A stretch of 64,000 nt of DNA from Halichoerus grypus. Its lineage: Eukaryota > Chordata > Mammalia > Carnivora > Phocidae. Location: assembly GCF_964656455.1 (NCBI RefSeq), contig NC_135720.1, positions 52,850,598 through 52,914,597 of the forward strand, in the 5' to 3' direction. Shown here in pieces: positions 11,483 through 21,660 of the stretch. The notes beneath the pieces were generated by a model. The model worked only from the letters and a program-made list of their open reading frames with translations, ran no database searches and was not told the DNA's origin. Made by a program: the position numbers and the translations under genes. Every line of letters starts with the position of its first letter. The first letter of the stretch is position 1.

Positions 11483-11899
11483 CAGGGACGCCTGGGGAGC
11501 TCAGTCGGTTAAGCGTCTGCCTTCGGCGCAGGTTATGATCCCAGGGTCCTGGGATCGAGCTCCGAGCTCTGCATCCGGCTCCTTGCTCAGTGGGGAGCCT
11601 GCCTCTCCCTCTGCTGCTCCCCCTGCTTGTGCTCTCTCTCTCTCTGATAAATAAATAAATAAATAAATCTTTATTTATAAAGCTTTGTGGTTTTTTGGTT
11701 TTGTTTTTTAAAGATTTTGTTTATTTATTTGAGAGAGAGCGAGCATGAGAGGGGGGAGGGTCAGAGGGAGAAGCAGACTCCCCACTGAGCAGGGAGCCCG
11801 ATGTGGGACTCGATGCCAGGACTCTGGGATCATGACCTGAGCCGAAGGCAGTCACTTAACCAACTGAGCCACCCAGGCGCCCAATAAAATCTTTTTTTA
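11483..11899 (+). mobile_element. SINEC interrupted by a second SINE
   Basis: Outer sense SINE: head GACGCCTGGGGAGCTCAG, CT-rich body, tail AAATAAATAAATCTTT, then the inner SINE, then the remaining tail AATAAAATCTTTTTTTAA. Perfect 15-base duplication AAAAGTGGATGTGAA at 11468-11482 and 11900-11914 brackets the whole compound, so the inner copy arrived later. Confidence 0.92.
11703..11882 (-). mobile_element. SINEC inserted in the tail of another SINE
   Basis: Antisense SINE: TTTTTTAAAGATTTTGTTTA tail side, GA-rich body, head end CCACCCAGGCGCCC. The stretch 11675-11702 (AAGCTTTGTGGTTTTTTGG) is probably its impure long tail. AATAAATCTTT before it and AATAAAATCTTT after it may be the target duplication, but both also occur in SINE tails. 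Confidence 0.9.
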
Positions 11900-11914
11900 A
11901 AAAGTGGATGTGAA

Positions 11915-12202
11915 TATACTGAATTTCTGAATTTTCAATTCTGCCGTATTAGTCTGTCAATTCATGCACCAATATGACATTGCTTTAATTGAAGATTTAT
12001 GGTATATTTTAATATCTGGAAGAGCTAGTCCCCCCTCATTGCCCTTCTGTTTCAAGGTTTTTCAGGGTCCAATATGTACTTTATAATTGGTTTCTTTAGT
12101 ATTTTCATTTAGATCGCTTTAGTTAATAAACGAAGTATGGGAGAGTCAGCACTTTATAATGCTGAGACTTCCTATTCGAGAACATGGCATGTTTTTCAGT
12201 AT
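11915..12202 (-). mobile_element. L1M ORF2 slice, antisense
   Basis: Antisense L1 ORF2 with CAATTCATGCACCAATATGA, TTTTAATATCTGGAAGAGCT then AGTCCCCCCTCATTGCCCTT, and ending near GAACATGGCATGTTTTTC. Truncated at both ends, with no A-tail, and bracketed by the inverted repeat. Confidence 0.8.
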
Positions 12203-12233
12203 GTTCACATCCACTTTTATATTCTTCAGGAAC

Positions 12234-12280
12234 ATATGACAATATAGACATATCAAATTGTTATGCTATGTTTTATATTT
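12234..12280 (+). mobile_element. L1MA 3' end, left part
   Basis: ATAGACATATCAAATTGTTA then TGCTATGTTTTATATTT resembles the last bases of an L1MA 3' UTR. It continues at 12597 (TTAATTATCTC) beyond the younger insertion. Confidence 0.55.
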
Positions 12281-12572
12281 AAAATGAATAGAATGTATTA
12301 TATGTTAAAAAAAGAAGAAGATAGCAGGAAGGGAAAAATGAAGGGGGGGAAGTCGGAGGGGGAGACGAACCATGAGAGACTATGGACTCTGAGAAACAAA
12401 CTGAGGGTTCTAGAGGGGGGGGGATGGGTCAGCCTGGTGATGGGTATTAAAGAGCCACGTACTGAATGGAGCACTGGGTGTTATACGCAAACAATGAATA
12501 ATGGAATACTACATCAAAAACTAATGATGTAATGTATGGTGATTAACATAACATGATAAAAAATAAATAAAT
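12281..12572 (+). mobile_element. Carnivore L1 3' end (5'-truncated)
   Basis: Only the last about 270 bases of a carnivore-lineage L1 3' UTR: AAGAAGATAGCAGG, GGAGACGAACCATGAGAGAC, ATGGACTCTGAGAAACAAAC, GGTATTAAAGAG, GAGCACTGGGTGTTAT, ending in AAAATAAATAAATAAAATG. The same region occurs complete at 45700-45965. An imperfect about 25-base duplication (AAAATGAATAGAATG from 12281; AAAATGAATACAATG from 12573) flanks it. Confidence 0.9.
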
Positions 12573-12596
12573 AAAATGAATACAATGTTATATGTT

Positions 12597-13330
12597 AATT
12601 ATCTCAAAAACTTTTTTAAATTTAAACAAAGAAATACAAGGTGAAAAATTTTGCCACTAATATTATAGACAAATAGATATATTAAGAGAGTTCATAGAAA
12701 CACAATAGAAAAATGGGCTAAGGACATGAACAGATAGTATAGATGGCTCTTAAACATATGAAAGAATGCTCAATCTTACCTTAAAAGGAGAAACGCAAAT
12801 TAAAATGTCAGTAAAATACAGTTTCTTACCTATCACATTGGTAAAAATCCGGAAGTTTGGTAAACCAATCAGTTGTCCAGACATTTTCACACATTGTTGA
12901 TAGGAGTGTACAACTTAGCAGTGTTTGTCAGAATTATAAATGCATTTATCCTATATCCCAGGAATCCTACTTACAAGATTGTCTGTACTAACATAATCCA
13001 ATAGTAGTTGTTGGGCTTTTTCTTCTCATCCACAAGGGACTGGTTAGATAAACCATGGTACATACTAACAATGGAATGCTATGAGTTGCAAAAAAAAAGA
13101 ACGGATATATTAAGTGAAAAAAACAAGGTACAGAACAATATGTATAGCATACTACCTTTTGTGTAAGAAAGGAGGGAAGAGTGTGTGTGTGTGTCCTCAT
13201 ATCAGGATAGACACACTACGTAAGAAAGACTAAGACTGATTACCTACAGGGGTGGAGAAAATCAGGTAAATAGTGACAGGTTGGGAGTGTGACAGTATAC
13301 CTTTTTATTTTATATTCTTTTGATTTAAAA
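12597..13330 (+). mobile_element. Old L1M 3' region, sense
   Basis: Degraded L1 ORF2 end and 3' UTR: GAAAAATGGGCTAAGGACAT, TATGAAAGAATGCTCAATC, ACACATTGTTGATAGGAGTG, ACCATGGTACATACTAACAA, TGGAATGCTATGAG. A (GT)7 run lies near 13180. L1ME-like in age. Confidence 0.75.
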
Positions 13331-13359
13331 ATACCCACAAATCTGATCATCTTCTCTCC

Positions 13360-13830
13360 CCCTTCTCCTAACTTTAGCAGTCTCTGTTGCTCCGAGGATT
13401 GAAACTCCTAATGTGAAGAGCAAAGCCGAAGATAGCTTATTTCTTCAGCCTTAACACACAGCATGCTTCCCCTTGTTCTCTCTGCTTTGGCCACATTGGC
13501 CTTTTTTCTCTGCCTCAAATTCATTGTGTTTCCTTCCATCACAGGGCCTTTACTCACACTGTTCCTCTAGCCTGGAGACTTCACCTAGTTAGAATGTGCT
13601 TATCCGTTGATCTTGACAGTATGTTACTTCTGCAAAGAAGTCTCCTTAGATAAGGTCGAGTTTTCTATGCATTAGTAGCACCTTGTTCATCTCCTTTCTA
13701 ACTCTGGTTTTAAATGCAGTTGTACATTCTTTGTTAGGATTGTTTAATGTCTGTCCCTCCATTAGAAAGTAAGCCTCTTGAGAGCAGGGACCATGTCCAC
13801 TTTGTTCAGAGATAAAAGTACCTATTTCAT
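13360..13830 (+). mobile_element. L2 LINE 3' region
   Basis: TTTACTCACACTGTTCCTCT, CTCCTTAGATAAGGTCGAG, CATTAGAAAGTAAGCCTCTT then GAGAGCAGGGACCATGTCC: the characteristic 3' UTR of L2. The following 13830-13910 (GTTAAATGAGGTGATACCTA, GCCTAGCATGAGGTCTAGCA) looks like a MIR tail. Confidence 0.75.
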
Positions 13831-13919
13831 CTGGTAGTGAGCGTTAAATGAGGTGATACCTACTATGTGCCTAGCATGAGGTCTAGCACATAAACACAAT
13901 GCTAGCTAGATCCCACTGT

Positions 13920-14560
13920 ATATTGTTTTGTTTTTAGTAGAAGGAAATGATACTGTTTGTGAATAAATTAGCTGGATCAAATTTAAGGAAGAATTTTGAC
14001 TCTCCTTGGCAAGAGAAAGGGTTACCTTTGGAAAGGAGTAACTAGTTTGTGATAAGAGAAAGAGTAAATAGCTTTTATTCCTCTACTATTCTTGGTTACT
14101 GTATCTAAGTCAAACTCAAGAAAGCAGCTTTTTTGCCAAAATTTTTTTTTCTCTTTCCAATTATATTTCTTTTTTTTAAAAATTAAATAGCAAGCAGTTT
14201 TAAAAAAAATAGACAAAACAGAAATTTTCAATTGGAGTCTTATACAATTGAAGATCTGTATTTGTTATATTAACCAAAGTTGTAAAAGTCTAGTAGAATT
14301 CAAGACAATGAGATCCTAGATGATACAACAGACATTTCACGTTATGGCATAGGGAAGAGGTTTATTGTGGATCACTAGGGTCATATTCCCTATCATGTGA
14401 TTTGTAGGGTGTCTTTGAAGAGTTTTAAAAATTATAGCTGCTTAATAATTACAATTAATAGCTGCCACATCTCAGATCTTCACATTTTGAAAGCTGGGAG
14501 ATTATTTTAACATATACTTTAAGTGCCAGATTTTTACTTTTCATATATTAAGTAGGTATT
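13920..14560. other. AT-rich unique sequence
   Basis: No gene or repeat recognised apart from A/T runs near 14140-14210. Confidence 0.45.
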
Positions 14561-14564
14561 AAGA

Positions 14565-15425
14565 AAATTGCCTTTTTGAAATACAAATTAAAACCACAGG
14601 GAGATATCACCTTACACTGTCAGAATGACTAGAATCAAATAGATAAGAAACAACAAATGTTGGTGAGATTGTGAAGAAAAAAGAACCCTCATGCGTTTGT
14701 TGGTGGGAATGTAAATTGGTGCAGTCACTATGGAAAACAGTATGGAGGTTCCTCAAAAAGTTAAAAATAGAAATAGCATATGATCCAGTAATTTCACTAC
14801 TGGCCATCTTTTGAAAACACTAATTTGAAAAGATAAATGCACCCCTGTGTTGATTGCAGCATTATTTACAATAGCCAAGGTATGGAAGCAACCCAAGTGT
14901 CCATAGATGATAGATGATAGATGAATGGATAAAGAAGATTTGGTATATATTTACAATAGAATATTACTCAGCCATAAAACAGAATGAGATCTTGTGATTT
15001 ACAACAACATGGTTGGACCCTAGAGGGTATAATGCTAAGTGAATAAGTCAGACAGAGAAAGACAAATACCATGTGACTTCACTGATATGTGAAATTTGAG
15101 AAACAAGACAAAAAAAGAGACCAAAAAAAACACCAGACTCTTAAATACAGAGAACAGCTGGTGATTGCCGGAGGGGAGGTAGGTGGGAAGATGGGTGAAA
15201 TAAAGGGTATTAAGATGTACAAACTTCCAGTTCTAAATAAGTAAGTCACAGAGATGAAAAGTACCATCAGTAAGATGGTAGTGTTTGGTGACAGATGGTG
15301 ACTCCACTTTTTGTGGTGAGCACTGAGTAATGTATAGAAGTGTTGAATTATTATATTGTACACTTGAAACTAATATAATAGTGTATGTTAATTATACTTA
15401 AATTAGAAAAATAAATGAAAGTTAT
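14565..15425 (+). mobile_element. L1MA-type 3' end, sense
   Basis: Last part of L1 ORF2 plus 3' UTR: AAACCACAGGGAGATATCAC, GGAATGTAAATTGGTGCAGT, CACTATGGAAAACAGTATGG, TTGCAGCATTATTTACAATA, TACTCAGCCATAAAACAG, GTCAGACAGAGAAAGACAAA, ending TTAATTATACTTAAATTAG. Small inserts such as GATAGATGATAGATGA near 14907 disturb it. Confidence 0.9.
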
Positions 15426-15476
15426 TTAAATATAATTTACATACAATAAAATTAAACCCATTTCAAGTAAAAAAAA
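15426..15476 (-). mobile_element. L1 3' tail scrap, antisense
   Basis: TATAATTTACATACAATAAA followed by ATTAAACCCATTTCAAGT resembles the antisense start of an L1M 3' end. Followed by an A13 run at 15469. Confidence 0.4.
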
Positions 15477-15479
15477 AAA

Positions 15480-16400
15480 AGATAAATCAAGCAGTTGATG
15501 CTCTTGTAAAAACAATTGCCTTTTTGTTTTACTCTTTTGGTTTCTTTATATTTCTTGAACATTGTTTGCTCCCTTGCTCTTAGGGAATTGTAGTCCTTAG
15601 ATCCAAACTGAGATATGCATAACTCGGAAGTCTTGTTTTCCTTCATAACTTGGTGAAGGATGCGCATGGAGCGCAAAAACACAAATGGATGTCTGTAGGC
15701 TACTTGGGGTTCTCAGATCTGTTTTGTGCTCAGCTTGTAGGGTAAGTTGAAAAGTCAATTTCCAGCCTTTTTTGAAAATTCCGAAGGCACAGCAATAGTG
15801 GACTAGCATTACCATGTGGCAGCAATCGGCAGCAGCTGGTCGGTGTGGCAGATGCACTCCAGGCTGCCATAGCTTTCTGTCTTCCCCCGTCCTTCAAGAT
15901 TCATCCCTGTTACTTCATTAATTTATATTCCTTGCCTGGCTTCTGGCTTCTTTAGGTAGTTGAGGTTGTGACCTCAGGTATGGAGGAGAACACTGTTAGG
16001 TTAAGGGTAACAAAGGCTAAAATCAGTGATCTGCTGAGCTAATGCAGTTGTACAGTCTCAGAGGTCTTCTATCCCTATGGCATCCTGATCAAGGGAGTCT
16101 TTGGTCTCCTCGCCTAGCAAATGAGATTTTTTAAATGGCAGTGGATGTCTTAATCAGTACAGGACAGTTAAATAACCATTTAATAAGAACTACAGTACTA
16201 CCCATACAGGGCTGGTTTTACTGTTTTCTGGAGCTTCCTATAATTCCTCTAAGTTTGTTGAAATATGTTACCTGTTGATGAAAGTGTTTGAATTTTTTTT
16301 TTTAAGAAAAGTTTTTAAGGGAAGATAACCTGTAACTAACAAGTTGACAAGTTGATTAATGGCACAGAAAACCAGAAATTCCTCACACCTCCAAAACTCT
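15480..16400. other. Unique sequence
   Basis: No gene or repeat recognised in about 920 bases. Confidence 0.45.
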
Positions 16401-16404
16401 AAAT

Positions 16405-16845
16405 TTTTTCCATGTTTTTTATTGTGGTAAAATATACAGAATATAAAACTCACCATTGTAACAATTTTTGTGTGTACGATTCACTGACATTAAGTATATT
16501 ACAGTACTGTGCAACCATCACCACTATCCATTTCCAGAACTTTTTCATCATCTCAGATAGAAACTGTGTAATCATTAAACAATAACTCCTCTTCCCCTCC
16601 CTCCCCAGACCTGGTAATGTCTGTTCTGCTTTCTGTCTCTATGAATTTGCCTATTCTAGGTACCTCAGATAAGTGGAATTGTACAATGTTCGTCCTTTTG
16701 GCTTACTTAGCATAACGTTTTCAAGGTTCATCCATGTTGTAGCGTGTATCAGAACTTCATTCTATTTTATGGCTGAATAATACTCCATAGTATGGATATA
16801 CCGTATTTTGTTGACTCATTTATCTGTTGATGGCCCAAAACTCTT
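16405..16845 (-). mobile_element. L1M 3' region, antisense
   Basis: TTTTTTATTGTGGTAAAATA, CTGTGCAACCATCACCACTA, TTTCTGTCTCTATGAATTTG, CTACGC-free TTAGCATAACGTTTTCAAGG, TTCATCCATGTTGTAGCGTG, TGGCTGAATAATACTCCATA, CATTTATCTGTTGATGG: a clear reverse-oriented 3' end of an old L1. Confidence 0.9.
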
Positions 16846-17139
16846 ATCTTTTGGCTGCACTGTACTTTCCTATTAACGACTAAATAAGAAGATTGATTCT
16901 TTTTGGTTCATCATCCACACTGTCTCTAATCTCCCCTGGAGCCTTGCACATCAGCATGACTTTCAGTCCTTGTGGACCCAAAGCAACCCAGCTTCACTAG
17001 TGAAGGTGTTTATGTGTATGCCTGCCTTATCCTACCCCACTTCGCTGCTTTACTCTAGGAGTATAGTGATTTCCATCTTGGTTCTATCTGACTTTTGGTT
17101 TTTCTCTTGTGAATTAGACCTTCATGCAACTCCACAGAT

Positions 17140-17275
17140 ATCTGGAAGGCTTAGCTTTCTGGTCTCAGCTGTGTCATTCACTAGCTATGTGACTTTAAGC
17201 TATACTTTTCTTAATGTTGAAATGAAGAGTTTGGAGTAGTTATTTCAGATTTGTTCTAACTTTTGTATTCTGTCG
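17140..17275 (+). mobile_element. MIR fragment
   Basis: GTGTCATTCACTAGCTATGT then GACTTTAAGC and a purine-rich end AGTTTGGAGTAGTTATTTC follow the MIR core order (tgtgacctt...tctgtaaaat...ggact). Strongly diverged. Confidence 0.5.
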
Positions 17276-17529
17276 TTCAAAACATGCTACTTGCTATCTG
17301 CATGGGGACAAAAGTAAAAATTGTTGGAAATCCATGTAGGAGTTTATAAATCAAATAAGATTATATATCAGAAAATGTTTGGTCAAGGTGGTTTTACCGT
17401 GATTAAGACCACAAAAAGATTTCTGTACAAAGCTGTTGGAAATAGAGTAACTTCAGTGGCGCTGTATAGTGAGTGAGAAGGGAGTGAGTTTAGGGATAGT
17501 TAACTGGGTCTAAAAGCAGTAAAAGTATC

Positions 17530-17636
17530 TTTTTTTTGAGCATTTTGAGTAATCTCTATGCCCAGCATGGGGCTCAGACTCACAACCCTGAGATCAAGAG
17601 TCACATGCTCTTTGGACTGAGCCAGCCAGATACCCC
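17530..17636 (-). mobile_element. Short tRNA-head SINE, antisense
   Basis: Lacks the CT-rich body: T-run, GAGTAATCTCTATGCCCAG, ATGGGGCTCAGACTCACAA (B box side), CCTGAGATCAAGAGTCACAT, GACTGAGCCAGCCAGATACC. A short carnivore tRNA-Lys-type SINE like the copy at 19353. Confidence 0.85.
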
Positions 17637-17639
17637 TTG

Positions 17640-18235
17640 AGATTTTGAAAAGCCAACTTGTTAAAACTTGAAAACAATTTCAGTACATTTTATGACTTTT
17701 TGATACAGTCACAAAAGTTACTAACTTTTATTACTTTTGGTTGGGCCTATCTGGACAGGATACCTGACTAGTTATATCTCGTTATATTAGAGAAGAGGTG
17801 GGAGAGTCAGAGGCGGATCCTGATAAATTGATGAAGCTCATATATTTCTTGGTTCAGTAAATTTTCAAAATGAATCAACCAGATAACTTTGGGAATCATT
17901 ATAGTGTTGTCACCTTTTTAGTTTACCAAGAAAAACATATTTTAAAAAACTTATTATCTATTATCACTATTTCATAAAAGGAAAAACATTCTAACAGTAA
18001 AATGTAGGAATTATATCAGAATTGAGGATGGGTTTTAAATAATCCAGCACATTATATTACTGTTTTTCTGGGCACTGTTGTAAACTTGGCTGTGAATCAG
18101 TGTTTGCGGATTACTGGCATAGATACAAATGTTTTTGAAATTGAGAGGAAAGGAAAATCATACTTTCCTAGGTTGGCCAAAGGTGGAAAGGATGGAGGAA
18201 GAACCAGTGCCAGTGAAGGGACAAGTTTGGGAAAG
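17640..18235. other. Unique sequence
   Basis: No gene or repeat recognised. Confidence 0.4.
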
Positions 18236-18239
18236 GAAA

Positions 18240-18390
18240 TTTTCAGGGAGTGAAGAAGATGCATTGGTTTTAGATGTGATGAATATTCAGCTTGAGGTTC
18301 AGCAAGCAGTTCAACAGGTTAGACCCAGAGATAAGAATTTAGACATCTTCTGCCTTGAAGTGATAATAGTAATCATGAAAATGGACTGTT
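18240..18390 (-). mobile_element. Possible L2 fragment, antisense
   Basis: GCTTGAGGTTCAGCAAGCAG and AGTTCAACAGGTTAGACC are reminiscent of the antisense L2 body (segment with gcagttggatatatgagtctgg). Weak match; could be unique sequence. Confidence 0.3.
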
Positions 18391-18439
18391 TCCTAGGGGG
18401 AAAAATATGTGGTTGATAAGGCAAAAAGTAACTTGTTAG

Positions 18440-18645
18440 AGGTTACAGGCACGGACTTTAAAACCAAACTGCCTGAATTTGAATCCTGGCTTTGCTAGTT
18501 ACAAGCTGTGTGACTTTAGTGAGGATGTCTTCTTATGTTGTCTTGAGAATTAAATGAGTTCCAAGCATTCTTAAAATGCTTAGACTATTGCTTGGCAGAT
18601 AGTAAATGATATGCAAGTGTTAGCTATTGTTATTTGGTAGTGGAT
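18440..18645 (+). mobile_element. MIR
   Basis: ACTGCCTGAATTTGAATCCT, GGCTTTGCTAGTTACAAGCT, GTGTGACTTTAG, GAGAATTAAATGAG and TTGCTTGGCAGATAGTAAAT follow the MIR consensus order in sense, with a gap in the middle. Confidence 0.8.
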
Positions 18646-18649
18646 TAAA

Positions 18650-19100
18650 AGATGTCTGGGTAGTATGTAGTAAGTAGTGGCAGGATCCTTTTTTGTATCC
18701 TTTGTACAAAATGGATAAATTCCAAATATCTTATTTTGAAAGTTCTGAGAGCTGTGGAAGCAAAGAGGAAGGAGATAAACTCAAATTTTAGAGAGGCAAG
18801 AGCCCTTCTCATATGAACTGAAATGGCCAGCTATTTTTTTCCTGAGAGCAGTTGCCAAGTATGGGCATGTTCCTAGGATTAGGTTTGGTCCAGGCAGAGG
18901 GAGTCCACAGGGGAAGAGAGAAATCAGAAGCGCTTTTAACTGTTGTGTGGGCTGGTTTGACAGATGGAAATCTAGGCAAGCCCAAAATGTACAGACTTTT
19001 GTTCCCGCACAAGACACTTGCTAAGTGCTGGGGCAGCGTGGGAGGCAGGGGGCTAGCTTAGAAAAACTGAGTAAAACCTCTTACAGTCTCATGGTGCTTA
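18650..19100. other. Unique sequence
   Basis: No gene or repeat recognised; slightly GC-richer at 18860-19060. Confidence 0.4.
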
Positions 19101-19160
19101 GACTTGCTAGGTTCTCAAACTCTTGGTTTTAGGAACCCTTTTTAATCTTAAAAGTTATTG

Positions 19161-19341
19161 GGGGGCGCCTGGTGTTAAGCGTCTGTCTTCTTCTCGGGTC
19201 ATGATCCCGGGGTCCTGGGATCGAGCCCCGCATCGGACTCCCTGCTCAGCGGGAAGCCTGCTTCTCCCTCTCCCACTCCCCCTGCCTGTGTTCCCTCTCT
19301 CACTGTCTATCTCTGTCAAATTAAAAAAAAAAAAAATCTTT
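19161..19341 (+). mobile_element. SINEC with a small head deletion
   Basis: Sense SINE missing GGTGGCTCAGTC in its head (GGGGCGCCTGGTGTTAAGCG), otherwise close to consensus, with tail A14 then ATCTTT. Inserted in the hAT element. AAAAGTTATTG occurs at 19150-19160 before it and at 19342-19352 after it. Confidence 0.92.
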
Positions 19342-19352
19342 AAAAGTTATTG

Positions 19353-19450
19353 GGGGCTCCTTGCTGGCTCAGCGGTGTGGAGCATATGACTCGATCTCGG
19401 GGTTGTGAGTCCAAGCCCCACAATGGGTATAGAGATTACTTTTTTTAAAA
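19353..19450 (+). mobile_element. Short tRNA-head SINE
   Basis: Second SINE in the same place: GGGGCTCCTTGCTGGCTCAG, ATCTCGGGGTTGTGAGTCCA (B box), AAGCCCCACAATGGGTATAG, AGATTACTTTTTTTAAAA. No CT-rich body. AAAAGTTATTG follows again at 19451-19461, so its duplication is the same word as that of the neighbouring SINE. Confidence 0.9.
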
Positions 19451-20602
19451 AAAAGTTATTGAAAAAAAAAGTTATTTGATACCCCAAGGAGATTTTGTTT
19501 CCATGGGTTATATCTGTGGATGTTTACTATATCAGAAATTTGGAAATTAAAGGTAAGAGATTTTTGAAATCTTTATTAATTTAAAAATAATAATAAACTC
19601 ATTACCTGTTAACATTAATAAGCAATTTTTCGAAAAATAATTACATTTTTCCAAAACAAGAATATATTATTGAGAAGAGTGAATTATTTTATGTTTTTGC
19701 AATCTCTGGCTTAATAGCAGACAGTTGAATTTTTGTATCTGCTTCTGCCTTCCATTGTTGCAAAGTGTTGTTTTGGTTGAAGTAAAAGAAGAAAATCCGG
19801 CCTTACACAGATAAGTAGTTGGAAAAGGGAGGAGTAATTTAATAGCTTTTTCAGATAATTGTGAATATTCTTCTTTGATCCAATGTCAAAACTTGACAGG
19901 TGGTAGTTTCTTAAAGGTTAGTTGCAGTGTGGAATCCGAAACCATATCAATGAACTTTTTGTACTTATTACATTAAAATCCATTGTTCCGTCTTGTATTT
20001 TGAATGGATCTTTTACCCACCCATAGTTGTGTATCATGCATAGGTCATTTGGAAATACTGGTTCACTGAGGTATGCAAATCTTTCAAATATTGACATGTT
20101 TCATTATAAAATATGTTAAAAATTCACATCATATTTGTTTAATATCACCACTGATCTCATTAGAAAAGTCGTAAGTATTGGAAAGTTGTCAAAGTTGTGG
20201 TAGCTGATACAAGTTTTCTGCAATTCTAATTTTTGCCTAGAAGTTCAAATTCTGTTGTTGGCAACAAATACTGTTATTTTTATCCTTTGAAGTAACAGGC
20301 TCACTGCATTCATTTTTGAGAAAACACCTGCTGAATAGCTAAGTCAAAAGACCATAATTTGTCTATTGGTTGTTCTTTCAAGGAAAAATGGTATTTTGTG
20401 GAAAAAAAAAAAACCAAAACACTAACTCAGTGTATGACTCAAAGAATCATGAGTGCTGTTTTTTGTTGAGACAACTACCATACTTTGGTATGCAACAGGA
20501 TGCTTTATGCTTACTTTCCAATTTGTAACTTGGATTATAAAAAAAGATGTATACTCAGGGATAAAGATTAAATAATATTAGCTACTACTGTTTCATCAGG
20601 GA

Positions 20603-20803
20603 TTTTTTTTTTTTAAGATTTATTTATTTATTTTAGAGAGCGCGAGAGAACAGGGGGAGGAGGGGCGGAGGGAGAGAGAATCCTGAAGCGGACTCTCCAC
20701 TGAGCAGGGAGCCGGACATGGGGCTCAGCCCCAGGACCCTGAGATCATGACCTCAGGCGAAATTGAGTTGGTCACCCAACTGACGGACCCACCCAGATGC
20801 CCC
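20603..20803 (-). mobile_element. SINEC, antisense
   Basis: TTTTTTAAGATTTATTTATT tail side, GA-rich body, GGGGCTCAGCCCCAGGACCC, head end ACCCAGATGCCCC. Imperfect duplication TCATCAGGGA at 20593 and TCATCGGGGGA at 20804. Lies within the hAT relic. Confidence 0.93.
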
Positions 20804-21070
20804 TCATCGGGGGAGTTTTTTAGTAAACCTGGTATTTCTCTTACTGTGAGTGCATGGCACTGAGGAATCTAATCACATGGTTGCTGTCTGTTGCCTTGAT
20901 TTGTGCTAAGACTGCCGCAGTTTGACCCACTGTTGCTTTTGTACCATCAGTGTCATAACATAGCTAGAAAGGCAAATAATATCTTCTTATAACTAACCTC
21001 CCCCCCCCAAAAAAAAAAACCTCTCAGTGACCTCTGGAGAGAACCATTAATCTAGAGGAAGGGGCCTGCA

Positions 21071-21430
21071 CCAAATACCTGACAGTTTTCCCTTGAGTCA
21101 TTTGAAAATAGAGGTGAGTGAGGTCTGTCTAAAGCTACATTCCAGTACCTTCCCAGTTCAGTCCTTTTTGCCTAACAGAGGAAAGGGCGAAACCTCTGTG
21201 GAAAATAATACTAGCTATAGTCTCTACAGTTATATATGGTGATCAAGTATGATGAGAAAGGACTTTTGCTTGTCACCAGGAGAGAATAACAGAATCTGGA
21301 ATTGCTTGTCTCTATAAACAACTAGGAAACCAGACAAGGTACTTCAAACAACTTTCTTCACGTGTTGGGTAACAGGCAACACAGTACAGTGTGTGTTGTT
21401 CAGAGGTCGACTGTATTTTGAATGAAAATG
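21071..21430. other. Unique sequence
   Basis: No gene or repeat recognised; it may include remote L1 5' sequence but I cannot support that. Confidence 0.35.
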
Positions 21431-21434
21431 AAAG

Positions 21435-21660
21435 ACAGCATGTCAATTTGTGGGATGCAGTGAAAGCAATGCTTAGCCGGAATTCATCATTTTAAAACAG
21501 TGGTCTAATCTACTAGAAAACAAGAGCAAAGTAAATCCAAAGAAGGTAAAAGAAATGCAATTTAAGAGCTGAAATCAGTGAAATAGAAAATGGACAAACA
21601 ATAGGAAAAAAATTAATTAAACTAAGTGCTGGTTTTTGAAAAGGTTAACAGCCCCACCAA
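21435..21660 (+). mobile_element. L1 ORF2 fragment, sense
   Basis: TTTGTGGGATGCAGTGAAAG then CAATGCTTAG, a gap, and AGAGCTGAAATCAGTGAAAT, AAATTAATTAAACTAAGTGC, TGGTTTTTGAAAAGGTTAAC belong to the region between the endonuclease and reverse-transcriptase domains. Internally deleted. Confidence 0.75.

Larger units (their letters stand above)
11453..12233. repeat. Inverted repeat pair flanking an L1 slice and nested SINEs
   Basis: Arms of about 30 bases at 11453-11483 and 12203-12233 are reverse complements, differing by one extra G in the left arm. Between them lie two nested SINEs and an antisense L1 ORF2 slice. Without the SINEs the arms would be roughly 290 bases apart. Confidence 0.85.
19105..21070 (-). 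mobile_element. Decayed autonomous hAT (Charlie-like) transposon
   Basis: Cut-and-paste transposon relic. The left end AGGTTCTCAAACTCTTGG matches the hAT-Charlie inverted terminus, followed by AGGAACCC, a TACCCCAAGGAGATTTTGTT segment and ATGGGTTATATCTGTGGATG. The right end has GTGACCTCTGGAGAGAACCA. Read on the minus strand, about 20850-20965 still translates to a run containing DTDGTKATVGQTA followed by LAQIK. This is the C-TDG-x-A hAT transposase signature, whose Asp is the second catalytic residue. Stops and indels elsewhere abolish function; T/A runs and three SINEs (19161, 19353, 20603) have disrupted it. Host transposase-derived genes of the ZBED/SCAND3 type share the motif, but nothing here suggests domestication. 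The subfamily (Charlie/Cheshire group) is a guess from memory. Confidence 0.78.

Noticed and set aside
18129..18416. 95-codon frame with acidic composition
   Set aside because: No known domain, no splice context, and part of it resembles antisense L2.
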